Part shown: positions 43,331 through 51,368 of the stretch, piece after piece
Layout: each line of letters starts with the position of its first letter
Position numbering within the stretch: position 1 is the stretch's first letter
Source: Butyrivibrio sp. VCB2006
GTDB taxonomy: Bacteria > Bacillota > Clostridia > Lachnospirales > Lachnospiraceae
Reading direction: 5' to 3'
NCBI RefSeq assembly: GCF_000420945.1
Contig: NZ_ATVX01000017.1
Coordinates: 25,866 to 89,865 of the forward strand
DNA length: 64,000 nucleotides
The notes under the pieces: model-generated
Told to the model about the DNA's origin: nothing
Databases searched by the model: none
The model's input: the letters and a program-made list of their open reading frames with translations, nothing else
Program-made: the position numbers and the translations under genes

Positions 43331-44404
43331 TTATCTCCATAATTCAGAAAGGCAAACTCTCTGCTGACCATTCTCAAAATCCCAGGTATGGCAGGCTCCG
43401 CCCATGCAGTATTTGCGATCCTGACAATCTCTGCATTTATCGTTATCCTGAGCCTTATCCCGTCTGAAAACCTTAAATTCATTGCGCCAGATGTCGGAGA
43501 ATCTCCTGTCATGGATATTCCCCTGTATTGTAGCCGGTGTTTTGGCTATATCAAGGCAACCTGTGACATCACCATTACAGGTAATGCTGGCTACGGTAGT
43601 TCCTGCCATGCAGGTAAAATACCAGTCTCGAACTTCGCGTTCGTAATCGAGCCCCAAATAATGGCTGCAACCATAGCTTACAGGCATGTTGTCAGCTCTT
43701 TTGCTGCGGATAAAATCAAAAAGAGTGCGCTGGTCCTCTATAGTCATGGCGCGGTCCGGATATTCAAGTGCTCTTCCGATGGGCTCAACGCCGAGAATAC
43801 GCCAGGCATCAATATCTATACCGCACATAATCTCATAAAGTGCATCCAGTTCATGAATTGTCTCGTGGTTTACAACGGTTGTGACCATGATTGATTCAAA
43901 ACTGCCCACGTCAATGAGATTCTGTATGCCCTCCATGGCTCTTTTGTAGGCGCCGGGAAGGCCTCTTAAACTGTCATGGGTCTTTTCCAGACCATCGATG
44001 CTGACAGATATAGTATTCATGCCACAGCGCGCCAGCATCTGCGCCATTTCCGGCGTGATCAGAATTGCGTTTGAGGTCATGCCCCAGCGAAAACCAAGCT
44101 GATGAGCATAGCTCATAACCTCTTCAAAGCCGGGATAGAGAAGTGGCTCTCCGCCGGTAACGTTTATCTGAGGTAAATGGTCAGCGAAATCTTCTTTGAT
44201 CTGGCCGAGAATTCTTTTCCACTCGTCTGCTGAAAGCTCTGAAGACTTCACGTCTCCGCAACTGGAGCCGCAATGCCAGCAATGTTCATTGCATCTAAGG
44301 GTAAATTCAAAGAACAGCTGATGCAGGATCGGCTGTTCAAAGAGCTCTTTGTGTACTTTGTATTGGATATCTAAATGGGATTGTTTAAGCTTTCTTCCGT
44401 TCAT
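43331..44404 (-). CDS. Radical SAM/SPASM enzyme, likely peptide or lipoprotein maturase
   Basis: A 357-residue enzyme. The radical SAM cluster motif is CNEHCWHC (Cys38, 42 and 45), followed by VTGGEPLLYPGFEE, a SAM contact, and ISVSIDGLEKTHDSLRG. The C-terminal SPASM region carries Cys at FTCMAG, ITCNGDVTGC, KCRDCQDRKYC and GGACHTW, enough for two auxiliary [4Fe-4S] clusters. This layout is that of peptide-modifying enzymes (sactionine, thioether, Y-to-x and related). The gene lies 12 bases after a small lipoprotein gene, so that lipoprotein is a probable substrate. The pairing resembles the rSAM-with-lipoprotein systems of Bacteroidetes. AGAGG lies 6 bases before the ATG. The actual modification is unknown. 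Confidence 0.88.
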   Translation of the reverse strand: MNGRKLKQSHLDIQYKVHKELFEQPILHQLFFEFTLRCNEHCWHCGSSCGDVKSSELSADEWKRILGQIKEDFADHLPQINVTGGEPLLYPGFEEVMSYAHQLGFRWGMTSNAILITPEMAQMLARCGMNTISVSIDGLEKTHDSLRGLPGAYKRAMEGIQNLIDVGSFESIMVTTVVNHETIHELDALYEIMCGIDIDAWRILGVEPIGRALEYPDRAMTIEDQRTLFDFIRSKRADNMPVSYGCSHYLGLDYEREVRDWYFTCMAGTTVASITCNGDVTGCLDIAKTPATIQGNIHDRRFSDIWRNEFKVFRRDKAQDNDKCRDCQDRKYCMGGACHTWDFENGQQRVCLSELWR

Positions 44405-44416
44405 GTTCCGCCTCTG

Positions 44417-44854
44417 TTACTTACTTTCCACAGGTGGTCCATAAACTGTAGGGATAGGATTATCCTTGGGATTAAAGAATTCCAACTCGCTGGTATCAAG
44501 AGATGCGGAATTCATGGCGCCAATTGCGTCTTCTCCGGAGACTTCCCCTACTTCGGAAAAAGAAACCTTGTTTGTAGAAGCTGCGGAGGCAGATGCTTCC
44601 GATGCTGCGTCCGCTGTTCCTGATTCTGTAGCAGCGGAAATAGGAGTAGCAGAACTACTCTCACTGGCGGAATCATCTGCAGTGGGCTTTTTAGCGTTTT
44701 CGTCATTTATACTCATTTCCATACTTGCTCCTTCTGTATTATCCGGAATAACTGCAGGTGACGGAGCTGGCCCATAAGCAGCACAGGCAGTAAGAAACAA
44801 ACCGGTAATGCCTGCTGTAGTTCCTATAACAACATGCTTTTTCAATCTTTTCAT
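44417..44854 (-). CDS. Small lipoprotein with two Y-G-P motifs, candidate substrate of the radical SAM enzyme
   Basis: A 145-residue lipoprotein: signal peptide with lipobox GLFLTAC (lipidated Cys24), directly followed by AAYGPAP. Then comes a long, disordered Ser/Ala/Glu-rich stretch (residues about 55-105), and a C-terminal segment ending in IPTVYGPPVESK (Tyr138). The Y-G-P triplet at both ends of the mature chain, next to a radical SAM/SPASM gene 12 bases away, suggests these are recognition or modification sites. GAGG lies 7 bases before the ATG, and a promoter (TTGCCA, 17 bases, TAGAAT) lies at 44902-44930. No known domain was recognised in the rest. Confidence 0.85.
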   Translation of the reverse strand: MKRLKKHVVIGTTAGITGLFLTACAAYGPAPSPAVIPDNTEGASMEMSINDENAKKPTADDSASESSSATPISAATESGTADAASEASASAASTNKVSFSEVGEVSGEDAIGAMNSASLDTSELEFFNPKDNPIPTVYGPPVESK

Positions 44855-44901
44855 AATTTATCCTCGTTATTGTAGCTAATAACTGCATTTATGTTATTCC
44901 T

Positions 44902-44930
44902 ATTCTACCATTCCCTCTTTTTCGTGGCAA
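44902..44930 (-). promoter_or_regulatory. Promoter of the lipoprotein-radical SAM operon
   Basis: On the reverse strand TTGCCA (44930-44925) and TAGAAT (44907-44902) are spaced by exactly 17 bases, about 50 bases before the lipoprotein start. Confidence 0.65.
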
Positions 44931-45035
44931 ATAAGAGAGATTACTCATTTATAGCACTTTACAGTCAATTTGTAGAAGGTTATCATAAATCTGAACATAT
45001 TAATTTTGTGAAAATGATTAAAAAGGTATATCCAG

Positions 45036-46133
45036 ATGAATTACAACATTGATAAAACCACCTCAGAACCTGCATATATTCAGCTATACAGACATTTGGT
45101 AAAAGATATAGTGGCGGGAGCATATGAGTATGGGACAAAACTTCCTTCAAAGCGAGTAATAGCAGCAGAAACAGGCCTTAGCGTCATCACAGTAGAGCAT
45201 GCGCTTACTCTTTTAAACGACGAGGGATATGTTGAAACCAGGCCAAGAAGCGGAGTCGTGGTAACCTACAGAGGCGATGATTTTCTTGGAGGAAAAGAGC
45301 TCCAAAAGGCGAAAGTAACTGAATCTTCAATTGCGCAACCTTCGGGGCCCCTAAGGACCAGCGATTTCCCATTCTCGGTTTTGACTAAGACCATGCGAAG
45401 AGTGATGTTGGATTATGGAGAAAAGATATTGGTAAAATCACCCAATCCGGGCTGCATAGAGCTTAGAAACGAGCTATGTCTTTATTTGGCAAGAAGTAGG
45501 GGAATTCAGGTTAAGCCGGATCAGATAATAATCGGATCTGGTGCAGAGTACCTTTACGGCTTGATCGTTCAGCTTCTTGGAACAAAGAGAGTTTATGCTA
45601 TAGAAAATCCTTCATACAAGAAGATACAGGATGTTTATGAGGCCCTTGGCGTTACCTGCGAGAAACTGACCATGACCGGTGAGGGTATTTCTTCCAAGGA
45701 ACTTGCTGAAACAAAGGCTCAGATACTGCACGTGACTCCTTTTAACAGCTATCCAAGCGGAGTTACAGCCAGTATTTCCAAGAAACTTGAATATATCAGG
45801 TGGGCCAAGCAAAGAGATGGAGTTCTTATAGAGGATAACTACGATTCAGAACTTACAGTTTCAAGAAAAGCTGAAGAGCCTCTGTTTTCAATGGATAAAG
45901 AAACAAGCGTTATTTATTTAAACTCTTTTTCCAGAACAATTGCCCCATCCATGCGAATTGGCTACATGATACTACCTGAGAGTATGGTACCGGAGTTTAC
46001 AGAAAAGCTTGGGTTCTATTCCTGCACTGTGCCAATATTCGACCAATATGTTATAGCAGAACTGCTTAAGAGTGGCGATTTTGAGAGACATATTAACAGG
46101 GTGCGAAGAAGAAAGAGAAGAGGAGAAAGATAG
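45036..46133 (+). CDS. MocR/GntR-type regulator with degenerate aminotransferase domain
   Basis: A 365-residue protein. The N-terminal GntR winged helix is clear (YIQLYRHLVKDIVAGAYEYG, LPSKRVIAAETGLSVITVEH). The rest follows the fold type I aminotransferase domain of MocR/PdxR regulators (FSVLTKTMRRVM, GSGAEYLYGL, VTPFNSYPSGVT and EDNYDSEL). Two oddities: the PLP-binding Lys of the usual T-F-S-K-T-L-A-P stretch is Arg (SFSRTIAPSMR), and the protein stops at ERHINRVRRRKRRGER, about 70-90 residues short of typical members. So it probably does not form a PLP Schiff base. Divergent from the lipoprotein-radical SAM operon (181 bases between), which it may control. A premature stop or decayed gene cannot be excluded. 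Confidence 0.82.
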   Translation: MNYNIDKTTSEPAYIQLYRHLVKDIVAGAYEYGTKLPSKRVIAAETGLSVITVEHALTLLNDEGYVETRPRSGVVVTYRGDDFLGGKELQKAKVTESSIAQPSGPLRTSDFPFSVLTKTMRRVMLDYGEKILVKSPNPGCIELRNELCLYLARSRGIQVKPDQIIIGSGAEYLYGLIVQLLGTKRVYAIENPSYKKIQDVYEALGVTCEKLTMTGEGISSKELAETKAQILHVTPFNSYPSGVTASISKKLEYIRWAKQRDGVLIEDNYDSELTVSRKAEEPLFSMDKETSVIYLNSFSRTIAPSMRIGYMILPESMVPEFTEKLGFYSCTVPIFDQYVIAELLKSGDFERHINRVRRRKRRGER

Positions 46134-46254
46134 AGAAAAATCAAATTATGTGTTATCATTATATAGACATATTTTGCTATTAAATTATGTTAAAAACTAA
46201 TTGGGGAAGTTGCTTAAAACACTTGTTTTTGTAGATTTGATAGGAGTAAAGCCT

Positions 46255-47667
46255 TTGGAAGTATCCCAGAAGCCCTTGAAAAGAAGCATCTTCATATTTA
46301 CATTGGTGTTCATTACCCTTCTTTGCGTTGTCTTGAGCGTTGTTTCTTACAAAGCATACACCAATTCTTTATACAAATCTTACGATAAACGAATGCTGGA
46401 TATCATTAACTATGTTGATACACATATTGATATCGAGGATCTTTCAGAGTGCGTAGAAACAAAGGTTGAGTCTGAGAAGTTTAAAGTGCTCTTTGCGTTT
46501 ATGGACTCTATCATGGAAGATTTTGACATTCATTATCTTTATATCATTGCCCCTGCATACGAGAATGGATCACCTGTAATCATGAACGTCATATCGGCAG
46601 ATACTGCCTATGGAAGAGAAACAGATCCTGATGGATATTATTTGGGGCTTATTCTGGAAGGCGTATATGATATCGAAAATGCCCAGCTCTATCTGGATAT
46701 GATGGAGAAGGACGATATTTCTTACTTCAAGAATTTTAGTTCCTGGGGATATGATTATACTGCGCTTCAGCCTTTGATTAATTCAAAAGGTGAGCATTTT
46801 GCAGGGCTCTGCGTAGATATTGAGGTTGATGATGTACAGCGAGCCATCAGAAACTATACAATTATCAATATTGTCCTTATTGTTTTTTTAGGAGGAATGT
46901 TTATTACATTATTCCTTATCTGGATGAATCAAAATGTTATGGAGCCTATCAGCAAACTTGAGAAGGCCGTGGTATCTTTTGCCAAGAGAAGCCATGATCA
47001 GTCTAATCCGGATCTTCTTAAGTTTGAAGATCCCCATATTCATACCCATAATGAAGTAGAATCTCTTTCCGATGCTGTTAATCAGATGTCAGAAGATATG
47101 CAGACATATGTAAAAAATATCCTTGATGCCGAGGGTAAGGTTGAGGATATGAAAAATCAGGTTACTCAGATGGATGTAGTGGCCCATCAGGATGCACTGA
47201 CTCATGTCAAGAATAAAGCCTGGTACGATAAGGTTCAGGAAAGGGTGAATGAGGATATTGCAAATGGCAAGGCCCGCTTTGGAATTATCATGGCGGATCT
47301 TAACAACCTCAAGAAGATTAACGATAATTATGGTCATGAGCACGGAAATGACTATATTTTCGGCGCATGCCACCAGATATGTTTAATATTTGATCATTCT
47401 CCTGTATTTAGAATAGGTGGAGATGAGTTTGTAGTTCTTTTGGAAAATAAGGATTATGAGAATAGAAAAGAGCTTATATCTCAGATGAAGTCTGCTTTTG
47501 AGCTGTCTTCAAAAGATGAGTCCAAAGAGCCTTGGGGGCGCTATTCAACTGCTATCGGTGTGGCAATTTACGACAGCGCATCTGATAAGTGCATGAACGA
47601 TGTTTTTAAGCGCGCTGATGAGAATATGTACAAGGATAAGGTTGCATCTAAAATGGCAAGAGAGTAG
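46255..47667 (+). CDS. Membrane-bound diguanylate cyclase
   Basis: A protein of about 470 residues. A first membrane helix lies near 12-34 (FIFTLVFITLLCVVLSVVSY), then an extracellular sensor of about 170 residues, not recognised but Cache-like in length. A second helix lies near 200-222, then a short HAMP-like/coiled segment, and a GGDEF domain with GGDEF at 388-392 and IMADLNNLKKINDNYGHEHG. The RxxD inhibition site is missing. TTG 46255 is chosen as start because TAGGAG lies 8 bases upstream; the frame is open to TTG 46201 but has no site there. No terminator is seen; it converges with the small protein gene 17 bases downstream. Confidence 0.85.
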   Translation: MEVSQKPLKRSIFIFTLVFITLLCVVLSVVSYKAYTNSLYKSYDKRMLDIINYVDTHIDIEDLSECVETKVESEKFKVLFAFMDSIMEDFDIHYLYIIAPAYENGSPVIMNVISADTAYGRETDPDGYYLGLILEGVYDIENAQLYLDMMEKDDISYFKNFSSWGYDYTALQPLINSKGEHFAGLCVDIEVDDVQRAIRNYTIINIVLIVFLGGMFITLFLIWMNQNVMEPISKLEKAVVSFAKRSHDQSNPDLLKFEDPHIHTHNEVESLSDAVNQMSEDMQTYVKNILDAEGKVEDMKNQVTQMDVVAHQDALTHVKNKAWYDKVQERVNEDIANGKARFGIIMADLNNLKKINDNYGHEHGNDYIFGACHQICLIFDHSPVFRIGGDEFVVLLENKDYENRKELISQMKSAFELSSKDESKEPWGRYSTAIGVAIYDSASDKCMNDVFKRADENMYKDKVASKMARE

Positions 47668-47684
47668 GGATTATAACCTAATGC

Positions 47685-47861
47685 TCAGAATAAGAACAGA
47701 ACTGCAAAACATGCAAGAGCTGCAAGAGCTGCTGCTATAGACAGGGCTCTTTTTCTTATGACAGAAACATCCACATATTTGCCGTTATAATTAACCGTAT
47801 CAATTATTTTATGGTTCTTTTTATGTAAATGTGTGTTGGTATTAACAGTATTCTCGTACAT
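47685..47861 (-). CDS. 58-residue tail-anchored membrane protein (family member B)
   Basis: A 58-codon gene with AGGAGG exactly 7 bases before its ATG. N-terminal ~38 polar, basic residues contain HKIIDTVNYNGKYVDVSVI; the final ~22 residues are hydrophobic (ALSIAAALAALACFAVLFLF) and end at the C-terminus. The motif K-x-I-D-x-V-x(3)-G-x-Y-x-D and the C-terminal helix match the protein at 37935. The strong start site and the match make it a real gene. Function unknown. Confidence 0.75.
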   Translation of the reverse strand: MYENTVNTNTHLHKKNHKIIDTVNYNGKYVDVSVIRKRALSIAAALAALACFAVLFLF

Positions 47862-47974
47862 GTAACTACCTCCTGAGGGTGATGCTTCACCACTTTCAGA
47901 TTAGTTTACGACAAGAATATGTTCTAAATTTGTTGTTGAGATAAAAAAACCATAATTATAATCTTAAATTTTTC

Positions 47975-48172
47975 TTAAACGTTTTCGGAATGTGGTTTCG
48001 ATACTTGACTTTTTTTCGTTATGGACAGATGAAAAGAGCTAAGGCCTATCTGATCGGCCACTTCGGCCTGAGTTATATTTTCAGTGGAATTTTCAACAAT
48101 GTAATTGCAGGCAGAATGGATATACTGCCAGGTTGAGCCGCTGTTATGCACTTTATAGCCAGTTACGTCCAA
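47975..48172 (-). pseudogene. Possible remnant of an AraC-family regulator
   Basis: A 65-codon reverse-strand frame contains WQYIHSACNYIVENSTENIT and AEVADQIGLSSFHLS, which match the first helix-turn-helix of AraC regulators, but it then loses the rest of the domain (ITKKSQVSKPHSENV, stop) and has no N-terminal part. It is best read as a decayed fragment. It occupies the 377-base space between the small protein gene and the unknown carbohydrate gene; nothing else was seen in that space. Confidence 0.45.
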
Positions 48173-48238
48173 GAATGGCGCATAGGAATGTATATTTTAA
48201 TAGAGTAAGAAGGGCAGAACATTAAAAGGAGACCGGAT

Positions 48239-49987
48239 ATGGCACATTTTAAGAATTTCAAGCTGACAGTTTATTGTGTAGCGCAGATATTGGAAAGACT
48301 GGACGTTGAGACAGTCAAAAAACAGTACGAGTTTCTGGAGAAGTATGTGGGCCTTGATAAAGTCTATCTGGAGCCCTATAGAGACGGGCACTGGGTTGAT
48401 AAAGGCAAAATGAAGGACTACATAGACTTCTTTAAGAGTAAGAATGTGGAAGTGGCTGGTGGTTTTACCACTGTAGTGCCTGATATTGATCAGGAGGATT
48501 CCAAAAGGCAGCGTATTTTCGGCACTTTCTGCTATTCAAATCCCAAGATGCGTGAGTACATAAAGAAGGTTTCGGAATATTGCGCAGAGCAGTTTGATGA
48601 GGTTATTCTGGATGACTTTTATTTTACTAACTGCACCTGCGAAGACTGTATAAAGGCCAAGGGAGACAGAACCTGGGTTGAGTTCAGAAAAGAGCTTATG
48701 AAGGATGTGTCAGAAAATCTGGTTGTAGGACCAGCCAAGAAGGTTAATCCTAATGTCAAAATGATCATAAAGTTCCCTAACTGGCGCGAATCTTACCACG
48801 CAACCGGGTACAGACCGGATGTGGAGAAAGATATATTTGATATGGTCTACACAGGCACTGAGACTAGAGCCAGTGCATATCAGGACCAGCATCTTCCTAC
48901 ATACCTTAGCTACAGTCTTGTGAAATGGATGGATGCAGCTTCAAACGGAAGAAATCATGGAACCTGGTTTGATACATACCAGTGCTGGCCGATAGACGAT
49001 TACCTTGAGCAGGGATATCTTTCTGCTTTTGCCAAGCCTGAAGAAATAACTCTTTTCCAGTGGACGGATCTTATTGATAATAAGTTGGTTACTCCTCTTG
49101 GCTTGCAGCTTACAAGAATCGACAATATGCTTTCCAAGACCGGAAAATCCGCAGGAATTCCGGCTTATATTCCATATGCTTCTGAGGGTGAGAACCATGT
49201 GGAGGACTTCCTTGGAATGCAGGGCTTTGCTCTTAATCCGACACCTCTTTTCCCGGAAAGTGGCAGTGTTCTTGTAACAGAGAGTTCGCATTACGACAAG
49301 GAAATCATGAGTAAGATTAAGAACCTTCTGGTTAACGGTGGAAAAGTATTTGTAACTCCAGGATTTATGGCAAAGGCTCCGGAAAAAGAGTGGAAGGATT
49401 TGAGCAGTGCTTATCTAACCGGAAGAAAATTGTCAGTTACCAGATATTATAAAACCTACGACCCGGCAGGATATATAGAGAATATTGAGCCGGTTGCTTT
49501 TGCAGATATTCAGCACTCCAACAACATGTCCTGGTCACTTCTTAATGGAGGATGTGGGGAATACCATTCGACTCTTTTCCTCAAAGATACCTATGGAAAG
49601 GGACAGATGTATCTTATAAATGTTCCGGAGAATCCTTCAGATTTGGCTAGAATTCCCGAATGGGCGATGGATGCCATCAAAGAAGAGTTTAACTATGGCG
49701 GAATATATGTATCGGGCAATAATGTATCGATTTTCCACTATGATAATGATACGTTTATCTTATATGCACATGTTACAGGCAAAGCTCATCCTATTCACGC
49801 AACAATTCACATTAAGGATGAAAATGCCAAACTTTTCCAGCTCTTTGCACCCAAGCCATGGCCTGAAGAAAGAGAGCTTGAACTAACTAAAAAGAAAGTG
49901 AGATACGATTTTACGGAGCGCTCCGAGCTTGTTGGCGAAATGATTTTAAATCCCGGCGAGTTCTATGAATTCAAAATAACAAGATAA
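48239..49987 (+). CDS. Putative carbohydrate-active TIM-barrel-like protein, cytoplasmic
   Basis: A 582-residue protein without signal peptide; not a family I can name. Its N-terminal part reads like a glycosidase-type barrel: LDKVYLEPYRDGHWVDKGKM, VEVAGGFTTVVPDIDQ, a possible active-site segment DEVILDDFYFTNCTCEDC (near 119-136) with an acidic pair, and KMIIKFPNWRESY. A middle domain (about 335-420) looks like a glutamine-amidotransferase-like or Rossmann fold (LVNGGKVFVTPGFM), and the C-terminus is a beta-rich domain, as in GH42-type enzymes. AGGAG lies 7 bases before the ATG. It lies next to a LacI regulator and arabinose-type genes, so a role in hemicellulose sugar breakdown is likely. 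Confidence 0.7.
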   Translation: MAHFKNFKLTVYCVAQILERLDVETVKKQYEFLEKYVGLDKVYLEPYRDGHWVDKGKMKDYIDFFKSKNVEVAGGFTTVVPDIDQEDSKRQRIFGTFCYSNPKMREYIKKVSEYCAEQFDEVILDDFYFTNCTCEDCIKAKGDRTWVEFRKELMKDVSENLVVGPAKKVNPNVKMIIKFPNWRESYHATGYRPDVEKDIFDMVYTGTETRASAYQDQHLPTYLSYSLVKWMDAASNGRNHGTWFDTYQCWPIDDYLEQGYLSAFAKPEEITLFQWTDLIDNKLVTPLGLQLTRIDNMLSKTGKSAGIPAYIPYASEGENHVEDFLGMQGFALNPTPLFPESGSVLVTESSHYDKEIMSKIKNLLVNGGKVFVTPGFMAKAPEKEWKDLSSAYLTGRKLSVTRYYKTYDPAGYIENIEPVAFADIQHSNNMSWSLLNGGCGEYHSTLFLKDTYGKGQMYLINVPENPSDLARIPEWAMDAIKEEFNYGGIYVSGNNVSIFHYDNDTFILYAHVTGKAHPIHATIHIKDENAKLFQLFAPKPWPEERELELTKKKVRYDFTERSELVGEMILNPGEFYEFKITR

Positions 49988-50005
49988 TAGTGCATATCAA
50001 ATAAT

Positions 50006-50047
50006 TAAAAGCAGGACTCTTTTGGAAGAGCTCCTGCTTTTTCTTTT
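50006..50047 (+). terminator. Rho-independent terminator
   Basis: Stem AAAGCAGGACTCTT with AAGAGCTCCTGCTTT (one bulge), followed by TTCTTTTT, 18 bases after the gene at 48239. Confidence 0.85.
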
Positions 50048-50143
50048 TGGCTTGCAAATCCCGGTTAAAAATAATAAAATAATTAAAACGATTAACAAGG
50101 CGATAATACTGCGCGATATAGAGATTACCATGGGAGATTTAAA

Positions 50144-51175
50144 ATGATAACCTTAAAAGAGATAGCAAAAGAGTGCGGAGTGTCAACAGCTACCGTTTCC
50201 AATATCCTAAATGGCAAGAATAATGCCAGCGAAGAGACCAGGGAGAGAGTCCTTAGCGTAGTTAAAGAGCGAGGTTACAAGCTTAATTATGTTGCGCAGG
50301 GCTTAAGGCGTCAGAAGACCCAGACCATAGGCGTTATTGCTGAGGATATTGCGCAGTTTACTACCCCTGAGATCATTGAAGGTATCATGGAAACCTGCGA
50401 AGAGAGGGGCTATAGGACCATCGTTCAGAATCTAAGACTATACTCCAGATGGCAGGATCAGTGGTTTGACAATGACAAGATGTACTACTCTATCATGGAT
50501 CCGGCGGTTCAGGAGATGGCTTCCATCAGAGTTGACGGCATAGTATATGTTGCCGGTCATGCCCGTAAGATCCATAGATTTCCCAGCGATTATGACATTC
50601 CTTCAGTCCTGGCATACGCCTATTCTCAGGAAAAGGATGTCCCTTCTGTTGTCATAGATGATGAAGAGTCCGCAAGAACAGCGGTCAGACATCTGATTGA
50701 AAAAGGACACACCAAGATTGGTGTTATGGCCGGTGAGCAGGAGAATATTCACACTAAGCTTCGTATCCTCGGCTATCAGAAGGCTCTTTATGAGGCCGGA
50801 ATCCTGTATAATCCGGAGCTTGTGGTATATGCAGGATGGGGCAAGGAACTTAGCTATAATGCTGCCCAGAGCCTTTTGGACAAGGATGTGACAGCTGTGT
50901 TTTGTATGAGTGACAGAAATGCCGGTGGTGTTTATAAATATCTTTTTGAACATGGCAAGGAAGTTGCCAAGGACATTTCTATCATTGGCTTTGATAACGA
51001 AGTAATAGCAGATTATATGACTCCGGGACTTTCTACCATGCAGATTGAGTTGGGACAGATCGGCAAACAGGCCATGGAGCTTTTGTTTGATAAGATGGAA
51101 AATAAGGATATACCTGAGGAAATCAAGGTTCCTTGTACTCTTGTTGAAAGAGAATCTGTTGCAGAACTATCCTAA
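50144..51175 (+). CDS. LacI-family transcriptional regulator
   Basis: A 343-residue repressor. The N-terminal helix-turn-helix is ITLKEIAKECGVSTATVSNI with hinge LNYVAQGLRRQKTQTIGVI, and a type I periplasmic-binding effector domain follows (IIGFDNEVIADYMTPGLSTM near the end). It probably controls the transport and GH51 genes immediately downstream. Three CG-centred palindromes of the kind LacI proteins bind lie in the 190 bases after it (51184, 51259 and 51316). The inducer is probably an arabinose- or xylose-containing sugar, by inference from the GH51 gene. Confidence 0.92.
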   Translation: MITLKEIAKECGVSTATVSNILNGKNNASEETRERVLSVVKERGYKLNYVAQGLRRQKTQTIGVIAEDIAQFTTPEIIEGIMETCEERGYRTIVQNLRLYSRWQDQWFDNDKMYYSIMDPAVQEMASIRVDGIVYVAGHARKIHRFPSDYDIPSVLAYAYSQEKDVPSVVIDDEESARTAVRHLIEKGHTKIGVMAGEQENIHTKLRILGYQKALYEAGILYNPELVVYAGWGKELSYNAAQSLLDKDVTAVFCMSDRNAGGVYKYLFEHGKEVAKDISIIGFDNEVIADYMTPGLSTMQIELGQIGKQAMELLFDKMENKDIPEEIKVPCTLVERESVAELS

Positions 51176-51183
51176 TAATCAGG

Positions 51184-51195
51184 TTAAACGTTTAA
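51184..51195. promoter_or_regulatory. CG-centred palindrome, candidate LacI operator 1
   Basis: TTAAACGTTTAA is a perfect 12-base palindrome just after the LacI gene and about 90 bases upstream of the transporter promoter. An upstream second operator position would allow looping. Confidence 0.5.
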
Positions 51196-51258
51196 GATTT
51201 GTGCAATTTGCATACCTTTTACTGGCATTAATCATTATATGTTAACAAAATGTATATA

Positions 51259-51270
51259 TTTATCGATAAA
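51259..51270. promoter_or_regulatory. CG-centred palindrome, candidate LacI operator 2
   Basis: TTTATCGATAAA is a perfect palindrome ending 5 bases before the -35 box at 51276. Confidence 0.5.
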
Positions 51271-51275
51271 GCGTA

Positions 51276-51304
51276 TTGACAACCAGAAATGGTTGTCATA
51301 TTCT
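51276..51304 (+). promoter_or_regulatory. Consensus promoter overlapped by a perfect inverted repeat
   Basis: TTGACA (51276-51281), 17 bases, TATTCT (51299-51304). The spacer and -35 box carry the inverted repeat GACAACCA-GAAA-TGGTTGTC (51278-51297, 8-bp arms), which differs in sequence from the CG-centred palindromes and may bind another regulator. Transcription would start near 51311 and serves the solute-binding protein gene. Confidence 0.7.
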
Positions 51305-51315
51305 TTAATCAAGAA

Positions 51316-51329
51316 GTTAATCGATTAAC
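51316..51329. promoter_or_regulatory. CG-centred palindrome, candidate LacI operator 3
   Basis: GTTAATCGATTAAC is a perfect 14-base palindrome at about +6 to +19 from the predicted start of transcription, a classic roadblock position for a LacI-type repressor. Confidence 0.65.
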
Positions 51330-51368
51330 AAAATACAGGTATGAAAATTTTCTATGTTGGAGGGTACT

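Noticed and set aside
50082..50095. Autoregulatory operator before the LacI gene
   Set aside because: Only one half of the CG-centred palindrome (CGATTAAC) is present; the other half does not match.
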